A stretch of 47,547 nt of DNA. It comes from Stenotrophomonas sp. UBA7346 (lineage in GTDB: Bacteria; Pseudomonadota; Gammaproteobacteria; Xanthomonadales; Xanthomonadaceae). This document shows positions 31,915 through 39,792 of this stretch, in pieces (positions within the stretch are counted from its first letter, which is position 1; every line of letters starts with the position of its first letter). Where the stretch lies: contig DKPB01000073.1 of the NCBI GenBank assembly GCA_002471015.1, forward strand, positions 1 through 47,547, in the 5' to 3' direction. Made by a program: the position numbers and the translations under genes. Below the pieces are notes generated by a model that ran no database searches, was not told the origin of the DNA, and was given only the letters and a program-made list of their open reading frames with translations.

Positions 31915-33765
31915 TTAACGCTCGACGATGAAGGGCTGCTCTGCCCAGGTCTCCACGCTGCCGTCATTGCCATGCAGGCGCAGTCCCAGCCAATGCCGCC
32001 CCGGGGCAAACCCCGACGTATCGATCCGTCCATCGAAACCCACCTGCGGATGCTGCGGATCATTGGTGCCCGGCCACGCGGGGCGGATATCCAGGGTTCG
32101 CCCATAGGCCGCATCGCCCACGCTGCGCCCATCCACCAGCAGTTCAACGCGCGCCAGGCCCACGCCATCCTTGAACGCCCAGCCCTTGACCTGCAGCTCG
32201 CCTGAAATGGATTCACCTGGCAACGGCCCATCCACCCACGCCATGGCGGGGGTTACGCACGCCCCCTGCTGCTTCTGCGCAGGCAGGCGGAACAACAGGA
32301 AACGCTGGAACCCATGATCCAGCGACACCACCCGCGGCGGCGGCAGCGGCCCAACCAGCTCACAGACCTTGTGGTACCGCACCAGTAGGTCGCGATAGCG
32401 CTGGTCGCCCGGCGCCAGCACCAGCAGCTGCGGCGTGCTGCGGCTGCCATCGCTGATCAAATGCCACAAGGCCAGCTGCGCGGTACGCCCATGGCGATCA
32501 TTGAGCTCATGCGGCAGCACCCGGATGGAAGCATCTTCCAGCCGGAAGCCCAGCTCGGAGCCCACCTTGAAACTACCGGCCAGCACCTGGGCATCCGCCG
32601 GCATCTGCGCCAGCTCGTCCTTGACCGCATCGGCCAAGGGCTGCCAACCGGCGAAGTTGCGCGGGTAATACTTGCTGCCCGCAGTCTGCTCGCGCAACGA
32701 CGGAGTGGCCGCCATCACGTAATAAGCGAAAGCCAACACCAGCCCCACCGATGCCACCACCCATACAGCACGGCGCCAGAAGCGGGTCCAATGATTCAAG
32801 GCCAGCGGTACGGACACCAGCAGGGCCAGGTAGCCCGGCAGGGGCCAATGGAAGCTGATGCGCTCCACATCGGTGAAGAAGCCGAACAGGAAGATCAACA
32901 CGGTGGATGTGCCACCCACCAACGCGAAATAGCGCAGCTGCACATGATGGAAGCCGCGCAGTCGTTGCCGCAGGCCGGCATAGGCAACCCCTGCCATTGC
33001 CGCAAACAGCAATGGCGTCACCAGCATCGGCTGGATGACCAGGAACAGCAGCCCCTCGGTCTGGAACTCCCAGGGGTGCCGCTCGATCACCTGGAACTTC
33101 AGGCCTGCGTCCTGGTTGTCCAGATTCCATGCAAGCAGCGGTACCCACGCCACGATGCCGACGCTGAGCGCCATCCACACGCGGGGGTCACGCAGCATGC
33201 GCCGGCCCTCCGGCAACAGCAGCAGCGCAATGAACCCCACAACGATCACGCCGATGAAGCGGTAGTGACTCAAGGCGCCTACCAGCAACCCCAGCGCCAG
33301 CATCAAGGCACCGCCCGCATCCACATTGCGCAGCAGGCGCGCGCCGGCATCCAGGCACAGCAGGGCAGCGATGGCCATGGGCACGTCCGGCACCGCCAAA
33401 ACGCCAAGGGTCGCCGACAACGGCATCAGCACTGCAAGCGCACCGGCCTGCCAACCCGCCCGCGTACCAAACCAGCGGGTAGCGATATGGGCGACCATCC
33501 ACGGCAGCAACGCGCCCAGCACCAGGAACGGCAGGCGCACGCCCAGACGGTGATTACCGACGATCTCCACGCCCAGTCGTGTCAGCCAGGCCGTCAGCCC
33601 CGGCAGGTCGGAGTAAGCGGGGGCCAAATGCTGGCCTTCCTGCCAATAGAATGCTTCATCGACAAACAGCGGCAATTGCGCCGCGATCAGCACCTTGACC
33701 ACTGTTACCAGCGTCCAGAGCACCAAGAACGTGATGTACGCGCGCTGCTCGCCCCTGATTGCCAC
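31915..33765 (-). CDS. PMT/ArnT-like GT-C glycosyltransferase
   Basis: A 616-residue protein with about 11-12 membrane segments and the GT39/ArnT pattern: the first periplasmic loop has LFVDEAFYWQEGQ (D36-E37), with catalytic-type acidic residues, followed by SDLPGLTAWLTRLG. The C-terminal 200 residues are soluble and end in a beta-rich domain (SGELQVKGWAFKDGVGLARVEL). A lipid-linked sugar donor, such as the product of the GT2 gene 43 bp downstream, would be used on an outer envelope acceptor. The acceptor is not known. Confidence 0.78.
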   Translation of the reverse strand: MAIRGEQRAYITFLVLWTLVTVVKVLIAAQLPLFVDEAFYWQEGQHLAPAYSDLPGLTAWLTRLGVEIVGNHRLGVRLPFLVLGALLPWMVAHIATRWFGTRAGWQAGALAVLMPLSATLGVLAVPDVPMAIAALLCLDAGARLLRNVDAGGALMLALGLLVGALSHYRFIGVIVVGFIALLLLPEGRRMLRDPRVWMALSVGIVAWVPLLAWNLDNQDAGLKFQVIERHPWEFQTEGLLFLVIQPMLVTPLLFAAMAGVAYAGLRQRLRGFHHVQLRYFALVGGTSTVLIFLFGFFTDVERISFHWPLPGYLALLVSVPLALNHWTRFWRRAVWVVASVGLVLAFAYYVMAATPSLREQTAGSKYYPRNFAGWQPLADAVKDELAQMPADAQVLAGSFKVGSELGFRLEDASIRVLPHELNDRHGRTAQLALWHLISDGSRSTPQLLVLAPGDQRYRDLLVRYHKVCELVGPLPPPRVVSLDHGFQRFLLFRLPAQKQQGACVTPAMAWVDGPLPGESISGELQVKGWAFKDGVGLARVELLVDGRSVGDAAYGRTLDIRPAWPGTNDPQHPQVGFDGRIDTSGFAPGRHWLGLRLHGNDGSVETWAEQPFIVER

Positions 33766-33799
33766 TTACACTCCCTTCAATCCTGATTACGAGACGACG

Positions 33800-34747
33800 A
33801 TGACGGTAACGCCAGCCGGAATGCTACCCGAAGTGACGTTGCAGTCCCTATCCAGGGCGCAGACGCAGGTAAATACCCTGGTGCTGGGCAAGGCCCATGA
33901 GGTCCGCCTGGCCTTTGTCGCGCTGTTGTCCGGGGGGCATCTGCTGATCGAGGACCTGCCCGGGTTGGGCAAGACCACCCTGGCGCACGCGATGGCCTCC
34001 AGCCTGGGCCTGCAGTTCCAGCGCATCCAGTTCACCTCGGACCTGCTGCCAGCCGATGTCCTGGGTGTCTCGGTATACGAGGCTGCCGGCCGCAGCTTCC
34101 AGTTCCACCCCGGCCCGGTGTTCTGCAACCTGCTGCTGGCCGACGAGATCAACCGCGCGCCACCGCGCACGCAAAGTGCGCTGCTGGAGGCCATGGCCGA
34201 GCAGCAGGTGACACTGGATGGTGTTACCCACGCCTTGCCCGACCCGTTCTTCGTCATCGCCACGCAGAACCCGGTGGACCTGTCAGGGACGTTCCCCTTG
34301 CCCGATTCGCAGTTGGACCGCTTCCTCCTGCGGCTGACCCTGGGCTACCCCAACGCCGAGGCCGAACGTGCACTGCTCAGTGGCAGCGACCGCCGCAGCT
34401 TGATCGCGCAAACCACAGCGTGCCTGTCCGACAGCGAGTTGGTCGCGCTGCGCGAGGCGGTCACCCGCGTCCACACCAGCGATGCGCTGATCGACTACGT
34501 GCAGGCCCTGCTTACCCGCAGCCGCCAGCATCCTGGGGTACGCGTGGGGCTGTCGCCGCGCGCCGGCATCGCCCTGCTGCGTGCCGCCAAGGCCCACGCC
34601 CTGCTGCTGGGGCGGCAACATGTGGTGCCCGAGGACATACAGGCACTGTTCGTCGCCGTGGCCGGCCACCGTCTGGTCGCCGAGGCGGAATCCTCGTCCG
34701 GCCCGGAACTGGCCCGCGCCATCCTGCACACCGTGCCGGTGGACTGA
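33800..34747 (+). CDS. MoxR-family AAA+ ATPase
   Basis: A 315-residue MoxR ATPase. The Walker A region is EDLPGLGKTT at 51-60, Walker B NLLLADEINRAPP, sensor 1 VIATQNPVDLSGTFPLPDSQLDRF, and the arginine finger region LDRFLLRL. MoxR proteins act as chaperones for partners with a DUF58 or VWA domain, and here the DUF58 gene follows at once. I use the ATG at 33800, downstream of the divergent GT39 gene; another ATG at 33821 is possible. Confidence 0.9.
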   Translation: MTVTPAGMLPEVTLQSLSRAQTQVNTLVLGKAHEVRLAFVALLSGGHLLIEDLPGLGKTTLAHAMASSLGLQFQRIQFTSDLLPADVLGVSVYEAAGRSFQFHPGPVFCNLLLADEINRAPPRTQSALLEAMAEQQVTLDGVTHALPDPFFVIATQNPVDLSGTFPLPDSQLDRFLLRLTLGYPNAEAERALLSGSDRRSLIAQTTACLSDSELVALREAVTRVHTSDALIDYVQALLTRSRQHPGVRVGLSPRAGIALLRAAKAHALLLGRQHVVPEDIQALFVAVAGHRLVAEAESSSGPELARAILHTVPVD

Positions 34748-34751
34748 GCCC

Positions 34752-35702
34752 ATGGGGTTGCGCCAACGTTGGCGGTCGCTGCAGTTGCTGGCCCGACCGC
34801 GGCAGCCCGAAGCGCTGCCGGTGCGCCTTGACCGCCGCCGCATCTATGTCCTGCCCACCCGCTTTGGCCTGTTCCTGGCGGCGTTGCTGGCGGTGATGCT
34901 GCTGGGCGGCCTGAACTACAACAACAACCCTGCCCTGTTGCTGGCCTTGTTGCTGGCAGCCACAGCCCTGGCCAGCACCGTGCACGCCCACCTGCAGCTG
35001 TCCGGCCTGCAGTTGCAGGCACTGTCGGCCGAACCGGTGGCGGCGGGCCATGCGCTGCGGCTGCGGCTGGCCCTGTTGCGCGCCGACAACCGCCCGCGGC
35101 GCGGCCTGCAGCTACGGTGCGCTGACAGCCAGGCGCGGGCCACGCTCGAACCCGATGTGCAGACCGAGGTTGACCTGCTGCTGCCCACTGAACGCCGCGG
35201 CTGGCTGGATCTGCCACGCATCCGTATCGACACCACCCAGCCACTGGGCCTGGTGCGCGCCTGGGCATGGTTCTGGCCAGAAACGCCCTTGCTGGTCTAC
35301 CCCGCCCCGGAAAGCAACGCCCCGCCCTTGCCTGATGCCGGCAGCTCCAGCAGCCATACCCGCGTGCACCCACAGGGCGAAGAACTGCAGCAACTGCGCC
35401 CCTACCGGCAAGGTGATGCACGCCGCAGCATTGCCTGGAAACACTCCGCCCGGCGCGACGAACTGCTGGTACGCGAGTACGAGCGCCCGCAAGGCGCCGA
35501 ACTACTGTTGGACTGGATGCAGTTGCCCAGCCTTCCCTACGAACAGCGCATCGCCCGGCTTGCGCGCTGGGTGGACGATGCCGAGCGCGAGGGCCGCCGC
35601 TACCAGCTGCGCCTGCCTGGCCAACCGCCGTTGGGGCCGGCCAATGGTGACCTGCATCGCCATCAGTGCCTGCGCGCCCTGGCCCTGCTGCCAAGCCGAT
35701 GA
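34752..35702 (+). CDS. DUF58 membrane protein
   Basis: A 316-residue protein with two N-terminal membrane segments (about residues 38-73) and the DUF58 signature near residues 215-250 (HPQGEELQQLRPYRQGDARRS, with IAWKHSARRDELLVREYE). DUF58 partners MoxR ATPases. It lies 4 bp after moxR, and its stop overlaps the start of the transglutaminase gene. Confidence 0.9.
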   Translation: MGLRQRWRSLQLLARPRQPEALPVRLDRRRIYVLPTRFGLFLAALLAVMLLGGLNYNNNPALLLALLLAATALASTVHAHLQLSGLQLQALSAEPVAAGHALRLRLALLRADNRPRRGLQLRCADSQARATLEPDVQTEVDLLLPTERRGWLDLPRIRIDTTQPLGLVRAWAWFWPETPLLVYPAPESNAPPLPDAGSSSSHTRVHPQGEELQQLRPYRQGDARRSIAWKHSARRDELLVREYERPQGAELLLDWMQLPSLPYEQRIARLARWVDDAEREGRRYQLRLPGQPPLGPANGDLHRHQCLRALALLPSR

Positions 35703-37657
35703 CCAAGCTGCCCGCCCCCTTGCCCCGCGCCGATACCCGCACATGGTCACTACTGGCCGCCGCGTTGGCGTTGCTGCCCCTGCTGCTGCAGTTGCCGCCA
35801 GCACTGTCACTGAGCGTGGCCGCAGTGGCGGCGCTGACCAGTGCATGGACGCGCCGACGCAGGCTGCCTGCCTCCATCAAGTTGCTGCTGATGGGGGTGA
35901 TGTTTGTTGCCATCTACTGGCAGATGGGCGGCGGGATCGGCCGCGATACCGGCTGCGCCCTGCTCGCGGCGATGCTGGCGATCAAACCCGCCGAGCTGCG
36001 CAGTTTCCGCGACGCGCGCAGCCTGGTCGGTTTTGCCTTGTTTGCACCTTTCTCGGCATTCCTGCTCGACCAGGGGCCAACCACCCTGCTGTTGTCGGCC
36101 ACCGCCCTGGTCGCCTCCCTGCTGGCACTGCAGCGCATTGCCGACGACCAGGCCGGCGTTGCGTCGCCGGCCCTGCGCCTGCAGTTGCGCGGTGTTGGCC
36201 GTCTGATGCTGCTGGCGCTGCCACTGGCCATGGCCGGGTTCTGGTTGCTGCCACGGCTGCCCACGCCGTTGTGGGGTGCACCTGAGCGCAGCGTCAGCAC
36301 CCCCGGCCTGTCCGACAGCATGGCGCCGGGGGCCTGGGGCGAGCTGATGGCCGATGACAGCCCGGCCCTGCGCGTACAGTTCTTCGGCCCGGTACCGGCA
36401 CCCGAGCAGCGCTATTGGCGCGGTCCGGTGCTGACCCGCTTTGACGGCCGCAGCTGGACCCGGCTGGAGCACCACGCCACGGGCGAGCCGCCCCCGTTCA
36501 CCACCGGCCCCCAGCGCTGGGACTACCAGATCGAATATGAGGCCACCGATCGGCGTGACCTGGTTGCCCTGGACCTGCCCTTGGCTGCTCCGGCCGACGC
36601 CCGCCTGGGCGCCGACTACAGCCTGACCAGTGCCCGCCCGCTCAGCGCCCTCAGCCGCTGGCGGCTGCAGTCCGCGGCCCCGCGCCAGTTCCAGACGCGC
36701 CTGCCCGATGGCCTGCGCCGGCAGGCATTGCTGCTACCCAAGGGCTTCAACCCGCGGACCTTGGCCCTGGCCAGGCAATGGCGCGCCGAGGCCGGCGGCA
36801 ACGACGCCGCCATCGTCCAACGCAGCCTGGACTGGATCCACCGCGAGTTCGCCTACACCTTGAACACGCCCATTCCCGGCCGTCACAGCGTGGATGAGTT
36901 CCTGTTCGACCAGAAGGCCGGCTATTGCGAACATTTCAGCGGCGCCTTCGTGGTGCTGATGCGTGCCGCCGACATCCCGGCCCGGGTGGTCACCGGCTAT
37001 GCCGGCGGCGTGCACAATCCGTATGGCAACTATTGGCTGGTACGCCGCATGGACGCGCACGCCTGGGCCGAGGCCTGGCTGCCCGAGCGTGGCTGGGTGC
37101 GGGTTGACCCCACCGCTGCGGTGGCGCCAGAACGCATCTACGACACGCTGGAGGACCGCCTTGGCCAGAACACCTCCGGCGCCGGCCTGGACCTGGGCCG
37201 GCGCTGGACCGGGCTGTTGCAATACAGCGACTACCTGCGCCGCGGCTGGAACAACGCCGTGCTGTCCTTCGATGCCGAGCGCCAGTCACGGCTGCTGAGC
37301 CGCCTTGGCGTTGCGCGCTTGAGCCCCGGCCAGTTGGTGGCACTGTTCGCCAGCGTCGCCGCTGCGGCGCTGGCACTGATGGCCTGGCTGCTGGCGCGCG
37401 GGGAGCGCCAGCGCGACCCGCTGCTGCGCGCCTGGCACCAGTTGGGCCAGCGTTACGCACGACTGGGGCTGGCCCGCGAACCTGCCGAAACCGCCGGTGA
37501 CTGGGCGCGCCGGGTGGAACTTACACTGCCCGGCTGCGGTCTATCCGCACTCAGCCAACGTTTCAGCGATGCGCGATACGCTGGCGACCTGACGGATGAC
37601 GATTCATTATTGATGGACCTGCGCAGGCACCGTCCGAAACCCGGAGCACGACCATGA
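35699..37657 (+). CDS. TgpA-type transglutaminase-domain membrane protein
   Basis: A 652-residue inner-membrane protein: several N-terminal membrane segments (to about residue 185), a periplasmic transglutaminase-like domain with C410 (KAGYCEHFSGAF), H454 (MDAHAWAEAWL) and D470 (VDPTAAVAPE), then one more membrane segment and a cytoplasmic DUF4129 tail. The family is known from Pseudomonas TgpA; the natural substrate is open. The ATG at 35699 overlaps the DUF58 stop (ATGA). The moxR-DUF58-tgpA order is standard. Confidence 0.92.
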   Translation: MTKLPAPLPRADTRTWSLLAAALALLPLLLQLPPALSLSVAAVAALTSAWTRRRRLPASIKLLLMGVMFVAIYWQMGGGIGRDTGCALLAAMLAIKPAELRSFRDARSLVGFALFAPFSAFLLDQGPTTLLLSATALVASLLALQRIADDQAGVASPALRLQLRGVGRLMLLALPLAMAGFWLLPRLPTPLWGAPERSVSTPGLSDSMAPGAWGELMADDSPALRVQFFGPVPAPEQRYWRGPVLTRFDGRSWTRLEHHATGEPPPFTTGPQRWDYQIEYEATDRRDLVALDLPLAAPADARLGADYSLTSARPLSALSRWRLQSAAPRQFQTRLPDGLRRQALLLPKGFNPRTLALARQWRAEAGGNDAAIVQRSLDWIHREFAYTLNTPIPGRHSVDEFLFDQKAGYCEHFSGAFVVLMRAADIPARVVTGYAGGVHNPYGNYWLVRRMDAHAWAEAWLPERGWVRVDPTAAVAPERIYDTLEDRLGQNTSGAGLDLGRRWTGLLQYSDYLRRGWNNAVLSFDAERQSRLLSRLGVARLSPGQLVALFASVAAAALALMAWLLARGERQRDPLLRAWHQLGQRYARLGLAREPAETAGDWARRVELTLPGCGLSALSQRFSDARYAGDLTDDDSLLMDLRRHRPKPGARP

Positions 37658-38178
37658 ACACCCGCATCCTCCTCATTGCTGTTGCCAGCCTCGCGCTGGG
37701 CGCCTGTGCCACGGCCCCCAAGCCGCTGCAAGGCCAGTTCAATCCGGTTTCGCCGCGTGACGCGGTCGCCCAGAAGCAGACCGGCGCACCGGTACGCTGG
37801 GGTGGCCGCATCATCGAGACCATCCCCGGCCAGGGCGAAACCTGCTTCCAGATGATCGCCCGCCCGCTCAATGGCAGCGGCCGCCCGAGCACCACCTCGG
37901 CCGATGCCAGCGACGGCCGCTTCCTGGCCTGCCGTGCCGGCTTCTATGACCCGGCAGTGTTCGAGCCGGGCCGCGACGTGACCTTCATCGGCCGCATCGA
38001 CGGCTACCAGACCACCAAGATCGGCGAGTACGACTACCCGCTGCCCAAGGTCAACGCCGACGTGGTGTACCTGTGGCCGGTGCAACGCGAAGTGGAAGTG
38101 GTACCCGCCTATCCCTACGGCCCCTGGGGCCCCACCTGGGGCCCGCGCTGGGGCTGGGGTTACCGCGGTTGGTGGTGA
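37654..38178 (+). CDS. Slp-family outer membrane lipoprotein
   Basis: A 174-residue lipoprotein with lipobox LGAC (C18). The body follows the Slp pattern: GQFNPVSPRDAVAQ, VRWGGRIIETIP, a pair of cysteines (GETCFQM and FLACRAGF), and DVTFIGRIDGYQ. The C-terminus is rich in Tyr, Trp, Pro and Gly (PYGPWGPTWGPRWGWGYRGWW). It overlaps the stop of the transglutaminase gene by 4 bp, so it belongs to the same operon, though a link in function is not known. Confidence 0.88.
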   Translation: MNTRILLIAVASLALGACATAPKPLQGQFNPVSPRDAVAQKQTGAPVRWGGRIIETIPGQGETCFQMIARPLNGSGRPSTTSADASDGRFLACRAGFYDPAVFEPGRDVTFIGRIDGYQTTKIGEYDYPLPKVNADVVYLWPVQREVEVVPAYPYGPWGPTWGPRWGWGYRGWW

Positions 38179-38189
38179 CAAACTGAAAA

Positions 38190-38214
38190 CGCCGCCCCAA
38201 GGGGCGGCGTTTTT
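38190..38214 (+). terminator. Intrinsic terminator of the moxR operon
   Basis: CGCCGCCCC-AA-GGGGCGGCG followed by TTTTTG, 11 bp past the stop codon. A strong 9-bp GC stem with a T run. Confidence 0.93.
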
Positions 38215-38243
38215 GTTTGGCTTTTCTGTTTTTTGGTTCTTTC

Positions 38244-38359
38244 GTAGGAACGGCGTAAATCGCGAAGTCACAGATCCATCAGACACGGCCGAGCTTACCC
38301 CTCCCAACCCTCCCCTTGCCTGCGGCAAAGGGAGGGAGCACACCCCGCCGCTCCTACAG
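38244..38359. repeat. Repeat block between slp-like gene and hit
   Basis: GTAGGAACGGCG at about 38245 and CGCCGCTCCTAC at about 38345 are an inverted pair of a second GTAG palindrome. Between them lies a copy of CCCCTCCC...CCTGCGGCAAAGGGAGGG (38299-38337). No gene. Confidence 0.65.
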
Positions 38360-38378
38360 CCAACACAACGGCATCAAA

Positions 38379-38726
38379 TCACGCGCCGAAGTGGCCCAGC
38401 GGCGCACCTGCCAACAGATGCAGGTGGATGTGGAACACGGTCTGGCCGGCGTCTTCGCGGCAGTTCATCACGATGCGGTAGCCGTTCTCGGCAAAGCCCT
38501 CCTGGCGGGCATACGCGGCCGCTGCCAAGGCCAGCTTGCCGATCAAATGCGCCTGCGTCGGCTGCAGATCATCCAGGGTGGGGATGACCTCGTTCTTCGG
38601 AATGAACAGCACATGCACCGGCGCCTGCGGGGCGATGTCCTTGAAACCCAGCACTTCCTCGTCTTCGTAAACGATGGCGGCGGGAATTTCGCGACGGATG
38701 ATCTTGCCGAAAATGGTGTCGGTCAT
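38379..38726 (-). CDS. HIT-family nucleotide-binding hydrolase
   Basis: A 115-residue HIT protein of the HinT group (nucleoside phosphoramidase). The HxHxHxx motif is HIHLHLL with H99, H101 and H103; H101 is the catalytic position. The N-terminal IFGKIIRREIPAAIVYED is typical. Cytoplasmic; its physiological substrate is not known. It lies downstream of recR on the same strand. Confidence 0.93.
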   Translation of the reverse strand: MTDTIFGKIIRREIPAAIVYEDEEVLGFKDIAPQAPVHVLFIPKNEVIPTLDDLQPTQAHLIGKLALAAAAYARQEGFAENGYRIVMNCREDAGQTVFHIHLHLLAGAPLGHFGA

Positions 38727-38775
38727 GTGGGGCTCGCTGCAGTAAACGGCCTACAGCTTACAACCCCGGCAGCGC

Positions 38776-39375
38776 TTATTCGCCAACTTCGCTGCGGCTG
38801 CCGAAGGCGTGCGACAAGGTACCGCGATCCACATATTCCAGCTCCCCACCCAAGGGCAGGCCCTGCGCCAAGCGGCTGGGGCGCACTTTGTTGCGCCTGG
38901 CCAGCTGCGCCAGGTAGTGCGCGGTGGCCTCACCTTCGACGGTGGAGTTGGTGGCGATGATCAATTCGGTGACCTCGCCTTGCGCCAGCCGCGCTTCCAA
39001 CTGGTCCAGGCCCAGCTCGCGCGGGCCAATGCCATCCAGCGGCGACAGGCGCCCCTGCAGCACGTAGTACACGCCGCGGTAGCTGGTGGCGTGCTCGATT
39101 GCCAGCCGATCCGCCGGTGACTCGATCACGCACAGCATCTGCCGCTCGCGGCTGCTGCTGGCGCAGACCGGGCACAGCTCGGTTTCGCTGAAGTCGCGGC
39201 ATTGCTTGCAGTGGCCGATCTTCTCGATGGCCTCGGCCAGCACTTCCGACAGGCGCTGGCCGCCGTCACGGGCACGCTCCAGCACGTGGTAGGCCATGCG
39301 CTGGGCGGTCTTCTGGCCGACGCCCGGCAACACCCGGAAGGCCTCGATCAGTTGTTCCAGCAGCGGCAGGCTCAT
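38776..39375 (-). CDS. recR: Recombination protein RecR
   Basis: A 199-residue DNA-repair protein of the RecFOR pathway. Order: helix-hairpin-helix (LPGVGQKTAQRMAYHVL), four zinc cysteines (C56, C59, C68, C71), then a Toprim domain (CVIESPADRLAIE...). I start at the ATG at 39375 (MSLPLLEQLIEAF), as in the family. It follows ybaB and dnaX, the standard order. Confidence 0.96.
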   Translation of the reverse strand: MSLPLLEQLIEAFRVLPGVGQKTAQRMAYHVLERARDGGQRLSEVLAEAIEKIGHCKQCRDFSETELCPVCASSSRERQMLCVIESPADRLAIEHATSYRGVYYVLQGRLSPLDGIGPRELGLDQLEARLAQGEVTELIIATNSTVEGEATAHYLAQLARRNKVRPSRLAQGLPLGGELEYVDRGTLSHAFGSRSEVGE

Positions 39376-39466
39376 CGCATCAGGCTCTTGTTCAAAACAA
39401 ACGCGCGAAGCCCGGAGGCTTCGCGGCGCGGGGGCATGCATGCGCCGGCATGCCGGCGCGGCTGCA

Positions 39467-39787
39467 TCAGAACGGCAGCTTCATGCCCGGCGGCAACTTC
39501 ATGCCGGCGGTGGCAGCGCCCATGCGGCTCTGCGATTCGGCGTCGATCTTGTTGGACGCATCGTTGAACGCAGCAGCGATCAGGTCTTCGGCCATTTCCG
39601 GATCGGACAGCACCGACGGATCGATGCGCACCTTGCGGCACTCCTTGGTACCGGTCAGCGTCACGCTGACCATGCCGCCACCGGCGCTGCCGGTGACTTC
39701 CAGCTTGCCAAGTTCTTCCTGGGCCTTCTGCAGGTTTTCCTGCATCTTCTGGGCCTGTTGCATCATCTGGGCGATATTGCCGCGCAT
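39467..39787 (-). CDS. ybaB: YbaB/EbfC nucleoid-associated protein
   Basis: A 106-residue DNA-binding protein of the YbaB/EbfC family. The N-terminus is a methionine- and glutamine-rich coiled coil (MRGNIAQMMQQAQKMQENLQ), followed by the GGGMVSVTLTGTKECRKVRID block. The usual neighbour of dnaX and recR. The stop of dnaX is 5 bp upstream. Confidence 0.95.
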   Translation of the reverse strand: MRGNIAQMMQQAQKMQENLQKAQEELGKLEVTGSAGGGMVSVTLTGTKECRKVRIDPSVLSDPEMAEDLIAAAFNDASNKIDAESQSRMGAATAGMKLPPGMKLPF

Positions 39788-39792
39788 GGCTC

